This document shows, in pieces, positions 36,337 to 45,950 of a stretch of DNA of 64,000 nt (positions within the stretch are counted from its first letter, which is position 1; every line of letters starts with the position of its first letter). The notes under the pieces were generated by a model. It had not been told where the DNA came from, did no database searches, and saw nothing but the letters and a program-made list of their open reading frames with translations. Origin of the DNA: JADKIH01 sp031385005. GTDB lineage: Bacteria > Bacteroidota > Bacteroidia > AKYH767-A > 2013-40CM-41-45. The DNA lies in the NCBI GenBank assembly GCA_031385005.1, contig JANNBB010000011.1, forward strand, positions 124,001 to 188,000. The letters are read 5' to 3'. The position numbers were made by a program, and so were the translations under genes.

Positions 36337-36606
36337 ATGAATACCGAAGATCAATCCTTTGCCCAATTGTTATATATTTTTTATTCATCTGCAATGGTTG
36401 CATTGGGGAAATTAAAAAACCCGGCTACCGATAAGATCGAACGGAATCTGGAACAGGCAAAACAGTCTATTGATATTTTAGAATTGATTAAAATAAAAAC
36501 AAAAAACAATCTTTCCGAGTCGCAAATCCGCATGTTGGAAGGCATGTTGACCGATCTACGGCTAAATTTTGTTGATGAAAGTAATAAAGATAAAGTTATA
36601 TCTTGA
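36337..36606 (+). CDS. DUF1844 family protein
   Basis: An 89-residue protein with the DUF1844 pattern: FAQLLYIFYSSAMVALGKL, then the ILELIKIKTKNNLSESQ segment that ends the domain. Family members are short helical proteins of unknown function found across bacteria. It is followed immediately by the coiled-coil membrane protein gene, and its stop codon lies 20 bp before that gene's start, so the two are probably cotranscribed. Confidence 0.85.
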   Translation: MNTEDQSFAQLLYIFYSSAMVALGKLKNPATDKIERNLEQAKQSIDILELIKIKTKNNLSESQIRMLEGMLTDLRLNFVDESNKDKVIS

Positions 36607-36626
36607 AATCTTCCGAAACCAAAACT

Positions 36627-37556
36627 ATGGATTTACAAGAAACCAATAAAAACGATTACCAAGAACAAGGTCCCAAAAAAGGAGTTGTTATTATCGTTAT
36701 CACTATTTTATTAGGAACTAATGGATTGCTATTGTGGCAGTTTTTCGATAAGAAAAATAGCCTGGATATCGCTAACCAGACCATCGTTACTACTACTGCC
36801 GAAAAAGACGCTCTTCAGATGCAGCTAAATCAGTTTAAAGTCGAATATGAGAAACTGAAGTCTGATAATGTGAATCTACAGAATCAACTTTCGGAGAAAG
36901 ATGAAGAAATAAAAGCAAAAGTTGTTGAAATTCAGAATCTTATACGTTTAGGAGGCCCGGCACAGATTGCCAGAGCCAAGGCAGAATTGGCTAAGTTGAA
37001 GGAAATGAATGACTTGTATGTTAACAACATCGATTCACTGAATAAAATTACTGCCCAGCTAAAAGAAGAAAATATGAATCTCTCTACTACTTTAAGTAAA
37101 GAGATGTCCAAAAATGAAAATCTTTCTGCTGAAAACTCCCGATTGTTTACTAAGGTTTCGGCAGGATCTGTATTGAAGACTTTTAATGTTACAACAGACG
37201 GACTTCGTTATAAAAGTAGTGGCAAGGAAATTATCACGAATAAAGCAAAACAAATTCAAAAAATCCGTACCCGTTTCACACTGGGCGAAAATAGCGTTAT
37301 CGATAATGGGCCATTGGATTTATATGTCCGTGTATTAGGTCCGGATGGTGCTATCATGTCTGCCAATCAGGAAACTTTTAAAGTTAAAGGTGAAGATTTG
37401 ACGTTTACAATGAAAGAGACTGTCGATTATAAGAATACGGATACAGTTGTAGAGGTCTTATGGGCGAAAGGATCGGAGTTCATGAAAGGCAAATACAATG
37501 TTGAAATCTATCATTCCGGAATTGTAATCGGAAAATCTCAGATAGAGTTGAAGTAA
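36627..37556 (+). CDS. Single-span membrane protein with periplasmic coiled coil
   Basis: About 309 residues from the ATG at 36627 (MDLQETNKNDYQE); a TTG at 36603 would add eight residues. A short cytoplasmic tail is followed by one membrane helix (GVVIIVITILLGTNGLLLWQF), a long coiled coil (about residues 45-185) and a C-terminal beta domain of about 110 residues (FNVTTDGLRYKSSGKEI... TVVEVLWAKGSEFMKGKYNVEIYHSG). I do not know a function. The topology suggests an envelope sensor or spacer. Confidence 0.75.
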   Translation: MDLQETNKNDYQEQGPKKGVVIIVITILLGTNGLLLWQFFDKKNSLDIANQTIVTTTAEKDALQMQLNQFKVEYEKLKSDNVNLQNQLSEKDEEIKAKVVEIQNLIRLGGPAQIARAKAELAKLKEMNDLYVNNIDSLNKITAQLKEENMNLSTTLSKEMSKNENLSAENSRLFTKVSAGSVLKTFNVTTDGLRYKSSGKEIITNKAKQIQKIRTRFTLGENSVIDNGPLDLYVRVLGPDGAIMSANQETFKVKGEDLTFTMKETVDYKNTDTVVEVLWAKGSEFMKGKYNVEIYHSGIVIGKSQIELK

Positions 37557-37577
37557 AATTTCTTCAACTGTTTTTTT
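37546..37577 (+). terminator. Rho-independent terminator
   Basis: An 8-bp stem (AGTTGAAG/CTTCAACT) starting within the last codons of the coiled-coil gene, an 8-base loop and a run of seven T. The converging giant barrel gene ends at 37576. Confidence 0.8.
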
Positions 37578-40500
37578 AGAAGTAAGCCCTGAATTGTACA
37601 CCTCCGGTATGGACTACAGGAGAGTCTTTAAGTTTTCTTCCATCGTAATTAAGACTTAACTGCATTGAGTTGTTCAGGTTTCTTTGCATGGTCAATCCCC
37701 AGGTAGAGTTTTTTCCATTCTTAAATCCTTCCAACATTTCATAAGACAAATAACCTGCATCAGAAGCATTGTAATCAATGCCTATTAGCGAGAACTTAGC
37801 GGTCATACTTCCGGTATTGGTAGTTGAATACTTCATTTCAAAAACCATCCTGTTGGTGATAGCCCTTTCTCCGGCAATTCCGGCAGTATTCAGTTTTTCA
37901 CTGTATTTGTAGGAGGCAGAAAAGCGCAGATTACTATTTGGCTGAATACTGATTTTTGGTTCAACACTATTCGAGTAAATGCTGTATTCCCTGTTTGAAA
38001 AATAATCAGACTCATTGATCCTGTCAGCGTTTTCAAAATTCAGGTTAGCCAGAAGCGAGCGATTTATATTCCATCTGACATTTACAATTCTCGAACGTTG
38101 AATACGGGTTTCAAAACCATTCGTCAGAAAAACTTTGTTTTTATTTTCCTGCCAGGTAAGATCGAGTCCGAAGACTGCACTCATACGGTTAAAATATAAA
38201 GTGTTTCTGATATTCGATGTAGAGGAAATCAGCAATGTATCGGCTAGATTTTGATGAAAAGGATTTAACGAGGAGAGCAAGGTTTCATCTTTGGTTTTTC
38301 TGTCGAGCCGAGCGGAAAGCTGATTGGAAAATCGGTAATAAAAAGGAGATTTACCGGGCACCGACCCACTGTTTCCTGACGGATTAATAACGAAAACTTC
38401 ACTAAATTGATTGCTTCTTGTACTGATGTATTCATTGGTCTGCAAGAAAACGCGGATATAATTTGCTTTGTCCTGAAATGCGGCAATAGCAAACTCATTC
38501 AAGTCTTCGACACCATTATTATTCTCGTCACCCACATAGGCATACACACCTTGTCCGTCATTTACGCGGAGGTAATAATATTCCTGTTTCCTTTCTTGTC
38601 CGGTACCGACTTCGTAAAACGTATTAAATGAAAAAACACCTTTCAGTAAATTCAGTGTATGATCGATCCTGTTTAGAATCGTTTTGGCGGCTTCCTGATT
38701 GGTGAGTAATGTGTCTTTTATTGTTAGAACCCGGTAAGTAGTGGTTGTCCGGATCGTATTGTTTCGATTCTTTGAAAATTCGGTTAGTAGATTGGCTTCT
38801 TCGGCGAAAGTACTTGCCCGAAAGTCATTTCCCATTACCGCTTTATCGGTTCGTTGTTTATAGCTTATTGTGGCTTTAGATTTTGCCGTATCGATTGTAT
38901 GAATATACCCCTGCAATTCCTGAAATGCGAAACTATTTCCAATCAACGAATCGGTTAATCTGTTTTTAAATTTGTTTTGTTCTGAATTTTCTCTGATACC
39001 AAGAACAAGTTTCCAAACGGGCCGGGATAAATCAGCTAAGTGTCGAAGGTAACCTGACTTCGATGTTAACCCTTCAGTTTTTAGATAACTGCCTGTGGCA
39101 TTCAACAAAAGATTTTTCCATTTAAGCGTGGAGTTTCCGCTGTTCATGAGTCCTTTGTAATCACTTCCTTTGTTATATGATTTTAACTGATAGGTGAAAG
39201 TAAGTAAAGAAGGTTTTACCAGAGATGTTTGAATCGTACCGATATGTTCATCATTTTGAATGGAAGAAGTACCTAAATTCCAGTCTCGTTCGAATTCCAC
39301 ATTTCGAAAGCGCTCTATCGGTCGGAAATATTTTGCAGTATATTCATAGTTAATCAAATTCATTAAGCGCCATCCATTCACAGAGTCGTTGCTAAGTGGA
39401 GTTTCGTTTTTGTAATTGATTCTAAAAGCATAACCGGCATCATTAGCTTTATCTTTTTTTGAAAACCGGTTAATATCGTAGTCACTATATGCTCCTTCTG
39501 CTGCTATATTGTTTCTCTTATCGAATTTATAATCAATTCCGGTTGTAATGAGTTGCTGTTTTTTGGGAGTAATAAGAAGCGCGACGGGTGCGTAATTTCC
39601 TGAAGGAATGCCGTTAACGGGTTCCACCCATTTAAAAACTCTTCCGTTTGCGGAACTAAGGTCCTGAACATAATCTCCGTGCTGAAATCCAACTTCGCTG
39701 AAACCAACTTGCCAGTAGGCACTATCCGGGCTGGTTGAATAAATGAAGATGTTGTATGTTCCGGAAGCTGTAACAGTATCGATACGCTGATACAAAACGG
39801 TATTGACATTGAAAGCCGTACTATCTGCTGTTGGATAAACTGCATTTTGAATCTCGTCACCTGCATCAGCCATGATCGCTTTCTTCGCGCTATCGAGGTC
39901 AATAGCCAGTGGTTGGTTTTTACTGTCTTGTTCTGAATACAAATTGAATTTTATTTTCAACCGGTTACTTTCGAATTCATTGTTCAGGTAAATCAGCGAA
40001 CGCGCGTAATTCTTGTCTGAGTATTCGTATTCGGCTACGATTCTTGAATCCTTTGTAATTAGTCTACGTGTTGTGAAGGTCAATTCTGCTGTATTGTAGT
40101 CGATAACATAATCGTTTTGCGAACCGCGTACAAGTTGTTGTCCGTCGAAAAATATTTTTTCAGTTCCGGATAAGACGATAATAAAAACTTCGCCGTTACT
40201 TCCCCTGAGTTTATAGGGGCCTTGATTACCTTCTTTCACTACTATTTCACTGCGGAAAAATTTTCCTTTGGAAACAGCTAAACTTATTCCGGATCTAAGA
40301 ACTCTTTTTCTTCCGTCAACGGTATCGGTTGTCAGTGGAACTTCTGTTGTAAAATAACCTCCTTGTCCTTTTTTAAAGAAGTTCATGAAATAGCTATCAG
40401 GTCTTTTTAGTTCGAAGTCACCTGCAATAAGTTTGTTTCGTTTATTGGACAATTGAATAAAGACCTTGTCGAAGTCTTGCAATTGTTGGGTGTTTCCTTC

Positions 40501-41067
40501 GGGCTGAACGGGAATGTTTTCATCGGTAATGGCGGCAAGTATTTCTACGTTATCACCGAGTTTACCGGCCAGTTGAAGATTCAGACTGGAGTTTACGAAT
40601 ACATCCTGATTATTTCCAAACGTAATGCCTCTGGAAATACTACCGCTGCGTGTAAGTCCTTGTACTTTGAAGATTTCGGGAGCATCAGAACCGGGATTGT
40701 AATAAACGGGTGTTGATGAACCTTGTTGACTAATAAGATTGGGACTCTTGTTTTTGTATTCCTTACCCAGAAGAAATGAGAACACGCGATATACTGCAAG
40801 GACAGAGTCTCCATCAAGCGATTGGAAAGCGGCCGACTCTTTTTTCCAGATTATTTTTGCCTGGATGAAATCGAGTTGAAAAGCAGAAGTATCCAGGTAG
40901 TTTTCTCCGTTTTTGATACTGAGTGATCCGGGAGCAATGCTTAACGAATCAAGCTGTACGGTATCCACTTTTATGGAAATAAATTTATTGCGGCGACTAC
41001 TTAGCGTCTGAGCTGCTAAGCTGTCGAGGACAGCAATGAAAAAAAATAAAAGGTAAAAAGTCCGCAT
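37576..41067 (-). CDS. Very large outer-membrane beta-barrel protein of unknown function
   Basis: An 1163-residue protein with a signal peptide (YLLFFFIAVLDSLAAQ). After a 90-residue start it has a striking segment GLTRSGSISRGITFGNNQDV, then LNLQLAGKLGDNVEILAAITDENIPVQPEGNTQQLQDFDKVF, where the phrase 'ENIPxQPEGNTQQLQDFD' is recognisable from large Bacteroidota surface proteins such as the SprA-like translocon. The remaining 900 residues alternate polar and hydrophobic residues in beta strands and end with a typical barrel terminus (GVQFRAYF). It is about half the length of SprA. It is probably an outer-membrane channel or surface protein; I cannot say more. Confidence 0.7.
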   Translation of the reverse strand: MRTFYLLFFFIAVLDSLAAQTLSSRRNKFISIKVDTVQLDSLSIAPGSLSIKNGENYLDTSAFQLDFIQAKIIWKKESAAFQSLDGDSVLAVYRVFSFLLGKEYKNKSPNLISQQGSSTPVYYNPGSDAPEIFKVQGLTRSGSISRGITFGNNQDVFVNSSLNLQLAGKLGDNVEILAAITDENIPVQPEGNTQQLQDFDKVFIQLSNKRNKLIAGDFELKRPDSYFMNFFKKGQGGYFTTEVPLTTDTVDGRKRVLRSGISLAVSKGKFFRSEIVVKEGNQGPYKLRGSNGEVFIIVLSGTEKIFFDGQQLVRGSQNDYVIDYNTAELTFTTRRLITKDSRIVAEYEYSDKNYARSLIYLNNEFESNRLKIKFNLYSEQDSKNQPLAIDLDSAKKAIMADAGDEIQNAVYPTADSTAFNVNTVLYQRIDTVTASGTYNIFIYSTSPDSAYWQVGFSEVGFQHGDYVQDLSSANGRVFKWVEPVNGIPSGNYAPVALLITPKKQQLITTGIDYKFDKRNNIAAEGAYSDYDINRFSKKDKANDAGYAFRINYKNETPLSNDSVNGWRLMNLINYEYTAKYFRPIERFRNVEFERDWNLGTSSIQNDEHIGTIQTSLVKPSLLTFTYQLKSYNKGSDYKGLMNSGNSTLKWKNLLLNATGSYLKTEGLTSKSGYLRHLADLSRPVWKLVLGIRENSEQNKFKNRLTDSLIGNSFAFQELQGYIHTIDTAKSKATISYKQRTDKAVMGNDFRASTFAEEANLLTEFSKNRNNTIRTTTTYRVLTIKDTLLTNQEAAKTILNRIDHTLNLLKGVFSFNTFYEVGTGQERKQEYYYLRVNDGQGVYAYVGDENNNGVEDLNEFAIAAFQDKANYIRVFLQTNEYISTRSNQFSEVFVINPSGNSGSVPGKSPFYYRFSNQLSARLDRKTKDETLLSSLNPFHQNLADTLLISSTSNIRNTLYFNRMSAVFGLDLTWQENKNKVFLTNGFETRIQRSRIVNVRWNINRSLLANLNFENADRINESDYFSNREYSIYSNSVEPKISIQPNSNLRFSASYKYSEKLNTAGIAGERAITNRMVFEMKYSTTNTGSMTAKFSLIGIDYNASDAGYLSYEMLEGFKNGKNSTWGLTMQRNLNNSMQLSLNYDGRKLKDSPVVHTGGVQFRAYF

Positions 41068-41245
41068 AACGGAAACACAAGTAATTTTCCAGTAAATGTA
41101 CAGGATTCAAACCGGAGAGTTAAGAAAGGACGAATGAGATATTAACGTCTGAAATGGGAATCTATTCTATCCTATTGAGCAATAGAAGCCCGGCAGGGTA
41201 AAGGGAAGAAGGCTTCTTTCTTTATTTTCGAAAGTGGAATGAAAT

Positions 41246-41280
41246 AAAAAAGCCATTCGTTTTGTTCGAATGGCTTTTTA
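41246..41280 (-). terminator. Rho-independent terminator of the uppS-bamA-ompH cluster
   Basis: A perfect 13-bp stem (AAAAAGCCATTCG/CGAATGGCTTTTT) with a 7-base loop and T runs on either strand, 17 bp after the last ompH-like gene. It ends the long minus-strand envelope cluster. Confidence 0.88.
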
Positions 41281-41296
41281 TTGAGTGGAATAAATA

Positions 41297-41806
41297 TTAT
41301 TTGATTCCAAGTTTTGCTTTAACAACCGGTAAGATATTGTCGCTTTCCTGAGCGAAAATAACGCTGCCTAAACTTGTATCAAAAATATAGGAGTATGATT
41401 TTTCTTTGGCAATTTCTTTAATGGCGTCTTCCGCTTTTTTAAGAATTGGTCCGTAGATTTCTTCCTTTTTCTTTTGGATAGACTCCTGAGCAGTTTGTTG
41501 GAAGTCTTGAATACGCTGTCCCAGGTCTGTTAATTCTTTTTCTTTGGTTGCACGTATTGCATCCGGTAATGAATCAGCTTTTGACTGATAAGATTGAAGT
41601 TTGCTTTGGTATTCAGCAGTCATAGCTTTTAACTGAATATCTAGGGACTCTCCGAATTTTTTCAATGTACTATCAGCTTGTTTGGTCTGAGGCATCATTT
41701 GGATTAAGGCGCCTGAATCAATATGACCGAATTTAAGTGTTTGAGCAGAGATAGATGTTACGCAGAAAGTAAAAACTAAAATTGCAAAAAGGGATATTCT
41801 TTTCAT
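41297..41806 (-). CDS. OmpH/Skp-family periplasmic chaperone
   Basis: A 169-residue protein with a signal peptide (ISLFAILVFTFCVTSISAQ), the family start KFGHIDSGALIQMMPQTKQAD, a central coiled coil and the closing domain (ILKKAEDAIKEIAKEKSYSYIFDTSLGSVI). Skp holds unfolded outer-membrane proteins on their way to BamA. It is the second of two tandem copies, 22 bp apart, downstream of bamA; this duplication is common in Bacteroidota. Confidence 0.9.
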   Translation of the reverse strand: MKRISLFAILVFTFCVTSISAQTLKFGHIDSGALIQMMPQTKQADSTLKKFGESLDIQLKAMTAEYQSKLQSYQSKADSLPDAIRATKEKELTDLGQRIQDFQQTAQESIQKKKEEIYGPILKKAEDAIKEIAKEKSYSYIFDTSLGSVIFAQESDNILPVVKAKLGIK

Positions 41807-41827
41807 CGTTGTGGGTTGGGTTTATAT

Positions 41828-42487
41828 TTATTTTTTTGGTGAGTCGTCGTTCTTTACCGGGGCTTTTTGGTCTCCATCGGGTTTGCCGGTATCAGGGGCT
41901 CCGGAAGCGCCGCTTTTTCCGGCACCGGTTGTTGCTTTAGCTGCAGGTTTGTAACCGAGTGCTAAAAGAATTTCGTCGGATTTATCGTATTTAGGATTTG
42001 TATAGAGCATGATTAAATCGCCGGATTTATCGAAGATAACAGCATAGCCCTGATCGGTTGCCAGTTTTTTAATAGCATTGTAAATCTTATCCTGAATAGG
42101 TTTTACGAATTCTTGTTTCTTTTTAAACAAATCGCCTTCAAATCCGAAGCGTTGTTTTTGTAAATCTTTAACGTCTTTTTCTTTTTGGCCGATTTCTTCC
42201 TGACGACGTTTTTTCATTTCTTCAGTCAACAAAACCTGCTCGGCCTGATAAGCTTTATAAAGTTTGTCGATGATTGCATACTTGTCTTCGATTTCTTTCT
42301 GCCAGGTGATAGAAAGATTGTCAAGTTGTTGTTGAGCGGATTTATAATCGGGGATATTCTCTAAAATATACTGCGTGTTTACGTAAGCATATTTCTGAGC
42401 GAAAGAATTGCCTGAGGCAAATAACAGAATGCCGAAAAGGCAAATAATGCTTTTTTTAGCTAAGCCGGAAAGCATATTATTTTTCAT
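41828..42487 (-). CDS. OmpH/Skp-family periplasmic chaperone
   Basis: About 219 residues from the ATG at 42487 (a start at 42499 is also possible). It has a signal peptide (IICLFGILLFASGNSFAQ), the opening KYAYVNTQYILENIPDYKSA, a coiled coil and the terminal GYAVIFDKSGDLIMLYTNPKYDKSDEILLALG. A low-complexity tail rich in Gly, Ala, Asp and Lys extends it by about 40 residues beyond the family. It follows bamA by about 40 bp. Role as for the other copy: escort of barrel proteins. Confidence 0.9.
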   Translation of the reverse strand: MKNNMLSGLAKKSIICLFGILLFASGNSFAQKYAYVNTQYILENIPDYKSAQQQLDNLSITWQKEIEDKYAIIDKLYKAYQAEQVLLTEEMKKRRQEEIGQKEKDVKDLQKQRFGFEGDLFKKKQEFVKPIQDKIYNAIKKLATDQGYAVIFDKSGDLIMLYTNPKYDKSDEILLALGYKPAAKATTGAGKSGASGAPDTGKPDGDQKAPVKNDDSPKK

Positions 42488-42526
42488 GATTGATTCCATT
42501 TTTTTTGGGGTTGCAAATGTATGAAT

Positions 42527-45019
42527 TTAAAATTGTTGACCAATTGAGAAGTGGAACTGACCACCGTTTGCATCCGGATAGTTGGGAATTTTATCAAAAC
42601 CATAACCGTAATCAAGCCCTAAAATACCAAATACCGGAAGGAAAATACGAATTCCTGTTCCTACAGAACGTTTGGAACTGAATGGGTTAAACTCCTTGAA
42701 TTTTAACCAGGAGTTACCGGCTTCAGCAAAAGCGAGAAAATAAATCGTTGCGCTTGGGTTCAAAGAAACAGGGTATCTTAATTCAAGTGTGTATTTGTCA
42801 AAGATTGTGCCGCCAATTTGTGAGCCCCTTTCATTTTGTGGAGTAACAGAGTTGTTTTCATATCCCCGAAGTGCGATAATTTCCCTTCCATCAAGTGAAT
42901 AGCCGCTTAGTCCATCTCCTCCTAAATAAAACCTTTCGAAAGGAGAAGCACCTAATTGTCTGTCGTATAATCCCAGGAAGCCATATTGAATCTTTGTATT
43001 CAAGACGAGATTTCCGGCAAGTTTGGTAAACCAACTAGAGGTGAACTTCCATTTGTGGTATTCGATGAATTTGTATTTCTCTGCATCGGTAGCTGTTGAG
43101 TAATCGATCTTATTAAAAAAGGAATACGGCGGAGTAAGTTGCAGCGTCAACGAAATTTGTGAACCGGTACGCGGATAGATGGGCGCATCGATAGAGTTTC
43201 TCGAAATGGATTCCTGAAAACTCAAATTGTTTGCTACACCATTACTAAAGAGGAAGGTTCCGCCATAATTTTGAAGTGTGTAATACTGGTAACTTACTTC
43301 GTGATAGATGCTAAAATAATCATCAGGCTTTTTCAATCTTTTTCCAAGTCCTAAAGATAGTCCGGTAATTTTTATTTCCTGTTTAGTTGCTTCACTGGAA
43401 GTATTTCCACTTGTTTGTATGGAGTGAAAAACAGAAACGCTGAAAGAGTTTGGTTTTTTACCTCCCAGCCAGGGTTCTGTAAAGGAAGCGCTATAGGATT
43501 GATAATATTTTCCATTTGTTTGTGCACGCAGACTTAATTTTTGTCCTCCTCCTGAAGGTAGAGGTCTCCAGGCGCCCTTCTTAAAGATTTTTCCGGCAGA
43601 AAAGTTATTGAAGGATATTCCGAGAGTACCTACGAGTTGGTTTGCACCATACCCACCGGATAATTCAAGCTGATCGGAGGGTTTTTCTTCTACCGTGTAT
43701 TCGATGTCAACAGTTCCGGTAGCAGGATTCGGAGTTGGATTAACACCCAGTTTTTCCTGATCGAAATAACCCAACTGAGCAAGCTCACGCTGCGTACGAA
43801 TAATGTCTGCGCGGCTGAATAATTGTCCGGGCTTGGTGCGTATCTCACGCATGATGACTCTGTCGTTTGTTTTAACATTGCCGACTATAGTAACGTTATT
43901 GATTCGGGCTTGCTTGCCTTCATAGATTCGCATTTCCAGATCAATGCTATCGGATTCCACATTAATTTCTACAGGAGTTACAGAGAAGAAGAGATATCCG
44001 TCATCCATATAAAGGGAACTTACATCTCTGCCATTTTGATTCATAAACAATCGTTGATCGAGAACAGACTGATCGTATATGTCGCCTTTTTTAATTCCTA
44101 AAATGGTACTGAGTTCCTGAGAAGTATGTTTGGTATTTCCTAACCAGGTAATGTTTCTAAAAAAATACTGATGTCCTTCGTCAATAGCAATTGAAATATT
44201 TATTCGCTTGTCGTTAAACTTGTAAACAGAATCGGAAACGATTCGTGCATCTCTATATCCTTTTTCGTTGTACTTGGCAACGATTTTAGTTTTATCGTCT
44301 TGATATTTCTCGTCAAGGAATTTCGATGACGTAAAAATTTTCCACCATTTTTTTTCTTTGGTATCTTTCATAGCACGCTTCAATTTGCCTTCGGTGAAAT
44401 ACTGATTTCCCGTAAATTCGATGCTATTTACTTTGATTCGCGATTTTTTGTCGACTGTAATTGTCATTTTCTCGCGATTGGTAAAGAGTGTATCTTTTTC
44501 GTGATGGATAGTTACTTCCGTATTGAGATAACCTTTGTCTACATAATAATCACGAACTATGTTTTTAGTCGTTTCCAATAGATTATCGGTAAGAACCTTG
44601 TCGCCCAAATTTGCTTTCTCACGGATCTTATCGGCTTCTGATTTACTTACGCCTTTGAAATTGAAGGTAGATAAACGTGCACGCTCAGTAAGACGTATTT
44701 CAAAAAAAATGCGTTTACCAATCATTCTGGAAGCAATAATTTTAACGTCGGTAAATAATCCTTGTTTCCACAAGTTGTTGATAGCACCGGAAATTTTATC
44801 ACCCGGAACTTCGAGTGTATCGCCGACGGAGAGTCCCGAGATGTTTATCAAAACAGCATCATCCAGAAATTGCGTTCCGGAAATTACAACACCGCCGATT
44901 TCATAGGATTGCGGATTGCTGTAATCAACGATAACACTATCCCCTCCCAATTGTATCTGAGCCTGAATAGATCCTGCACAAAAAATCAGCAGTATGGCAA
45001 TAAAAAACTTTTTAAACAT
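42527..45019 (-). CDS. bamA: Outer-membrane protein assembly factor BamA
   Basis: An 830-residue Omp85 protein with a signal peptide, five POTRA domains (about 35-420; successive GVVISGTQFLDD, STFNFKGVSKSEA, VNSIEFTGNQYFTEG, FRNITWLGNTKHTSQEL and INNVTIVGNVKTND) and a C-terminal barrel that ends on Phe. The L6 loop motif is present as RGYENN following FYLGGDGLSGYSLDGR. It inserts barrel proteins into the outer membrane. I use the ATG at 45019, which overlaps the uppS stop as TGATG; an ATG two codons earlier also exists. Confidence 0.95.
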   Translation of the reverse strand: MFKKFFIAILLIFCAGSIQAQIQLGGDSVIVDYSNPQSYEIGGVVISGTQFLDDAVLINISGLSVGDTLEVPGDKISGAINNLWKQGLFTDVKIIASRMIGKRIFFEIRLTERARLSTFNFKGVSKSEADKIREKANLGDKVLTDNLLETTKNIVRDYYVDKGYLNTEVTIHHEKDTLFTNREKMTITVDKKSRIKVNSIEFTGNQYFTEGKLKRAMKDTKEKKWWKIFTSSKFLDEKYQDDKTKIVAKYNEKGYRDARIVSDSVYKFNDKRINISIAIDEGHQYFFRNITWLGNTKHTSQELSTILGIKKGDIYDQSVLDQRLFMNQNGRDVSSLYMDDGYLFFSVTPVEINVESDSIDLEMRIYEGKQARINNVTIVGNVKTNDRVIMREIRTKPGQLFSRADIIRTQRELAQLGYFDQEKLGVNPTPNPATGTVDIEYTVEEKPSDQLELSGGYGANQLVGTLGISFNNFSAGKIFKKGAWRPLPSGGGQKLSLRAQTNGKYYQSYSASFTEPWLGGKKPNSFSVSVFHSIQTSGNTSSEATKQEIKITGLSLGLGKRLKKPDDYFSIYHEVSYQYYTLQNYGGTFLFSNGVANNLSFQESISRNSIDAPIYPRTGSQISLTLQLTPPYSFFNKIDYSTATDAEKYKFIEYHKWKFTSSWFTKLAGNLVLNTKIQYGFLGLYDRQLGASPFERFYLGGDGLSGYSLDGREIIALRGYENNSVTPQNERGSQIGGTIFDKYTLELRYPVSLNPSATIYFLAFAEAGNSWLKFKEFNPFSSKRSVGTGIRIFLPVFGILGLDYGYGFDKIPNYPDANGGQFHFSIGQQF

Positions 45020-45765
45020 CAGCATTTATTTATTTGGTCACTAATTAATCCAAAACGTCGTTCCCTGTTTTGAAAGTTGATGATGGCAGAATAGAAATCT
45101 TCTTTGGTAAATTCAGGCCAGAGTTTATCGCTGAAAAAAAGTTCAGTATAGGCGATTTGCCACAATAAAAAGTTGCTAATTCTTGCCTCACCACTGGTTC
45201 GTATTAACAATTCCGGATCGGGAATTCCCGAAGTAGTGAGGTAGGATGAAATTGTTTTTTCATTGATGTCTTCGTTCTTGATTTTACCTTTTTGTAAATC
45301 TGCACCAATTTTTTTTATCGCTTCTGTAATTTCCCAACGTGAACTGTAACTCAAGGCAAGTACAAGAGACATTCTTGTATTTCCGGAAGTCTCATCGATA
45401 GCTTCCATTAATTCTTTATAGCATGAAGACGGTAAAGACTGAAGATCGCCGATAGCAAGTAGACGAATATTGTTTTTGTGTAGTGTTTCTTTCTCGGCAT
45501 TTATGGTGTGGACGAGTAATTCCATTAATGCAGAAACCTCTTCCTTAGGTCGGTTCCAGTTCTCAGTTGAGAATGCATAAAGCGTAAGGAATTTTACTCC
45601 GAGTTCTGCTGCAGCTTCTGTAGTTTCACGAACAGCAGTTACACCGTTTTGATGACCAAAAACTCTGACTTCACCCTGCCGTTGAGCCCAACGACCATTC
45701 CCGTCCATGATGATTGCAACGTGTTGTGGTAGTTTTGAGGTGTTTATCTTGTCTTTTAGTGTCAT
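45019..45765 (-). CDS. uppS: Isoprenyl transferase (undecaprenyl-diphosphate synthase)
   Basis: A 248-residue cis-prenyltransferase with the catalytic Asp motif IIMDGNGRWAQRQG, GHQNGVTAVRE, FLTLYAFSTENWNRP and the C-terminal PDPELLIRTSGEARISNFLLWQIAYTEL. It makes the C55 lipid carrier for peptidoglycan. It is coupled to bamA by an overlap, an arrangement typical of Bacteroidota. Confidence 0.95.
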   Translation of the reverse strand: MTLKDKINTSKLPQHVAIIMDGNGRWAQRQGEVRVFGHQNGVTAVRETTEAAAELGVKFLTLYAFSTENWNRPKEEVSALMELLVHTINAEKETLHKNNIRLLAIGDLQSLPSSCYKELMEAIDETSGNTRMSLVLALSYSSRWEITEAIKKIGADLQKGKIKNEDINEKTISSYLTTSGIPDPELLIRTSGEARISNFLLWQIAYTELFFSDKLWPEFTKEDFYSAIINFQNRERRFGLISDQINKC

Positions 45766-45950
45766 GGTCTTTATTGGGGGCGCAAGTTAATAAAATAGGG
45801 TGGTCTTACTTAATAATTGGCCAATATGCAGTAGGAAAACTGCTAATTAAAATCATGAAATGGAGTGATTTAACAATAATGTTAATTCTTATTTCATAAT
45901 TTAACACTTATTAAAACCTTCATTTTTCAATAAAAGGTCAATTGTATGTT

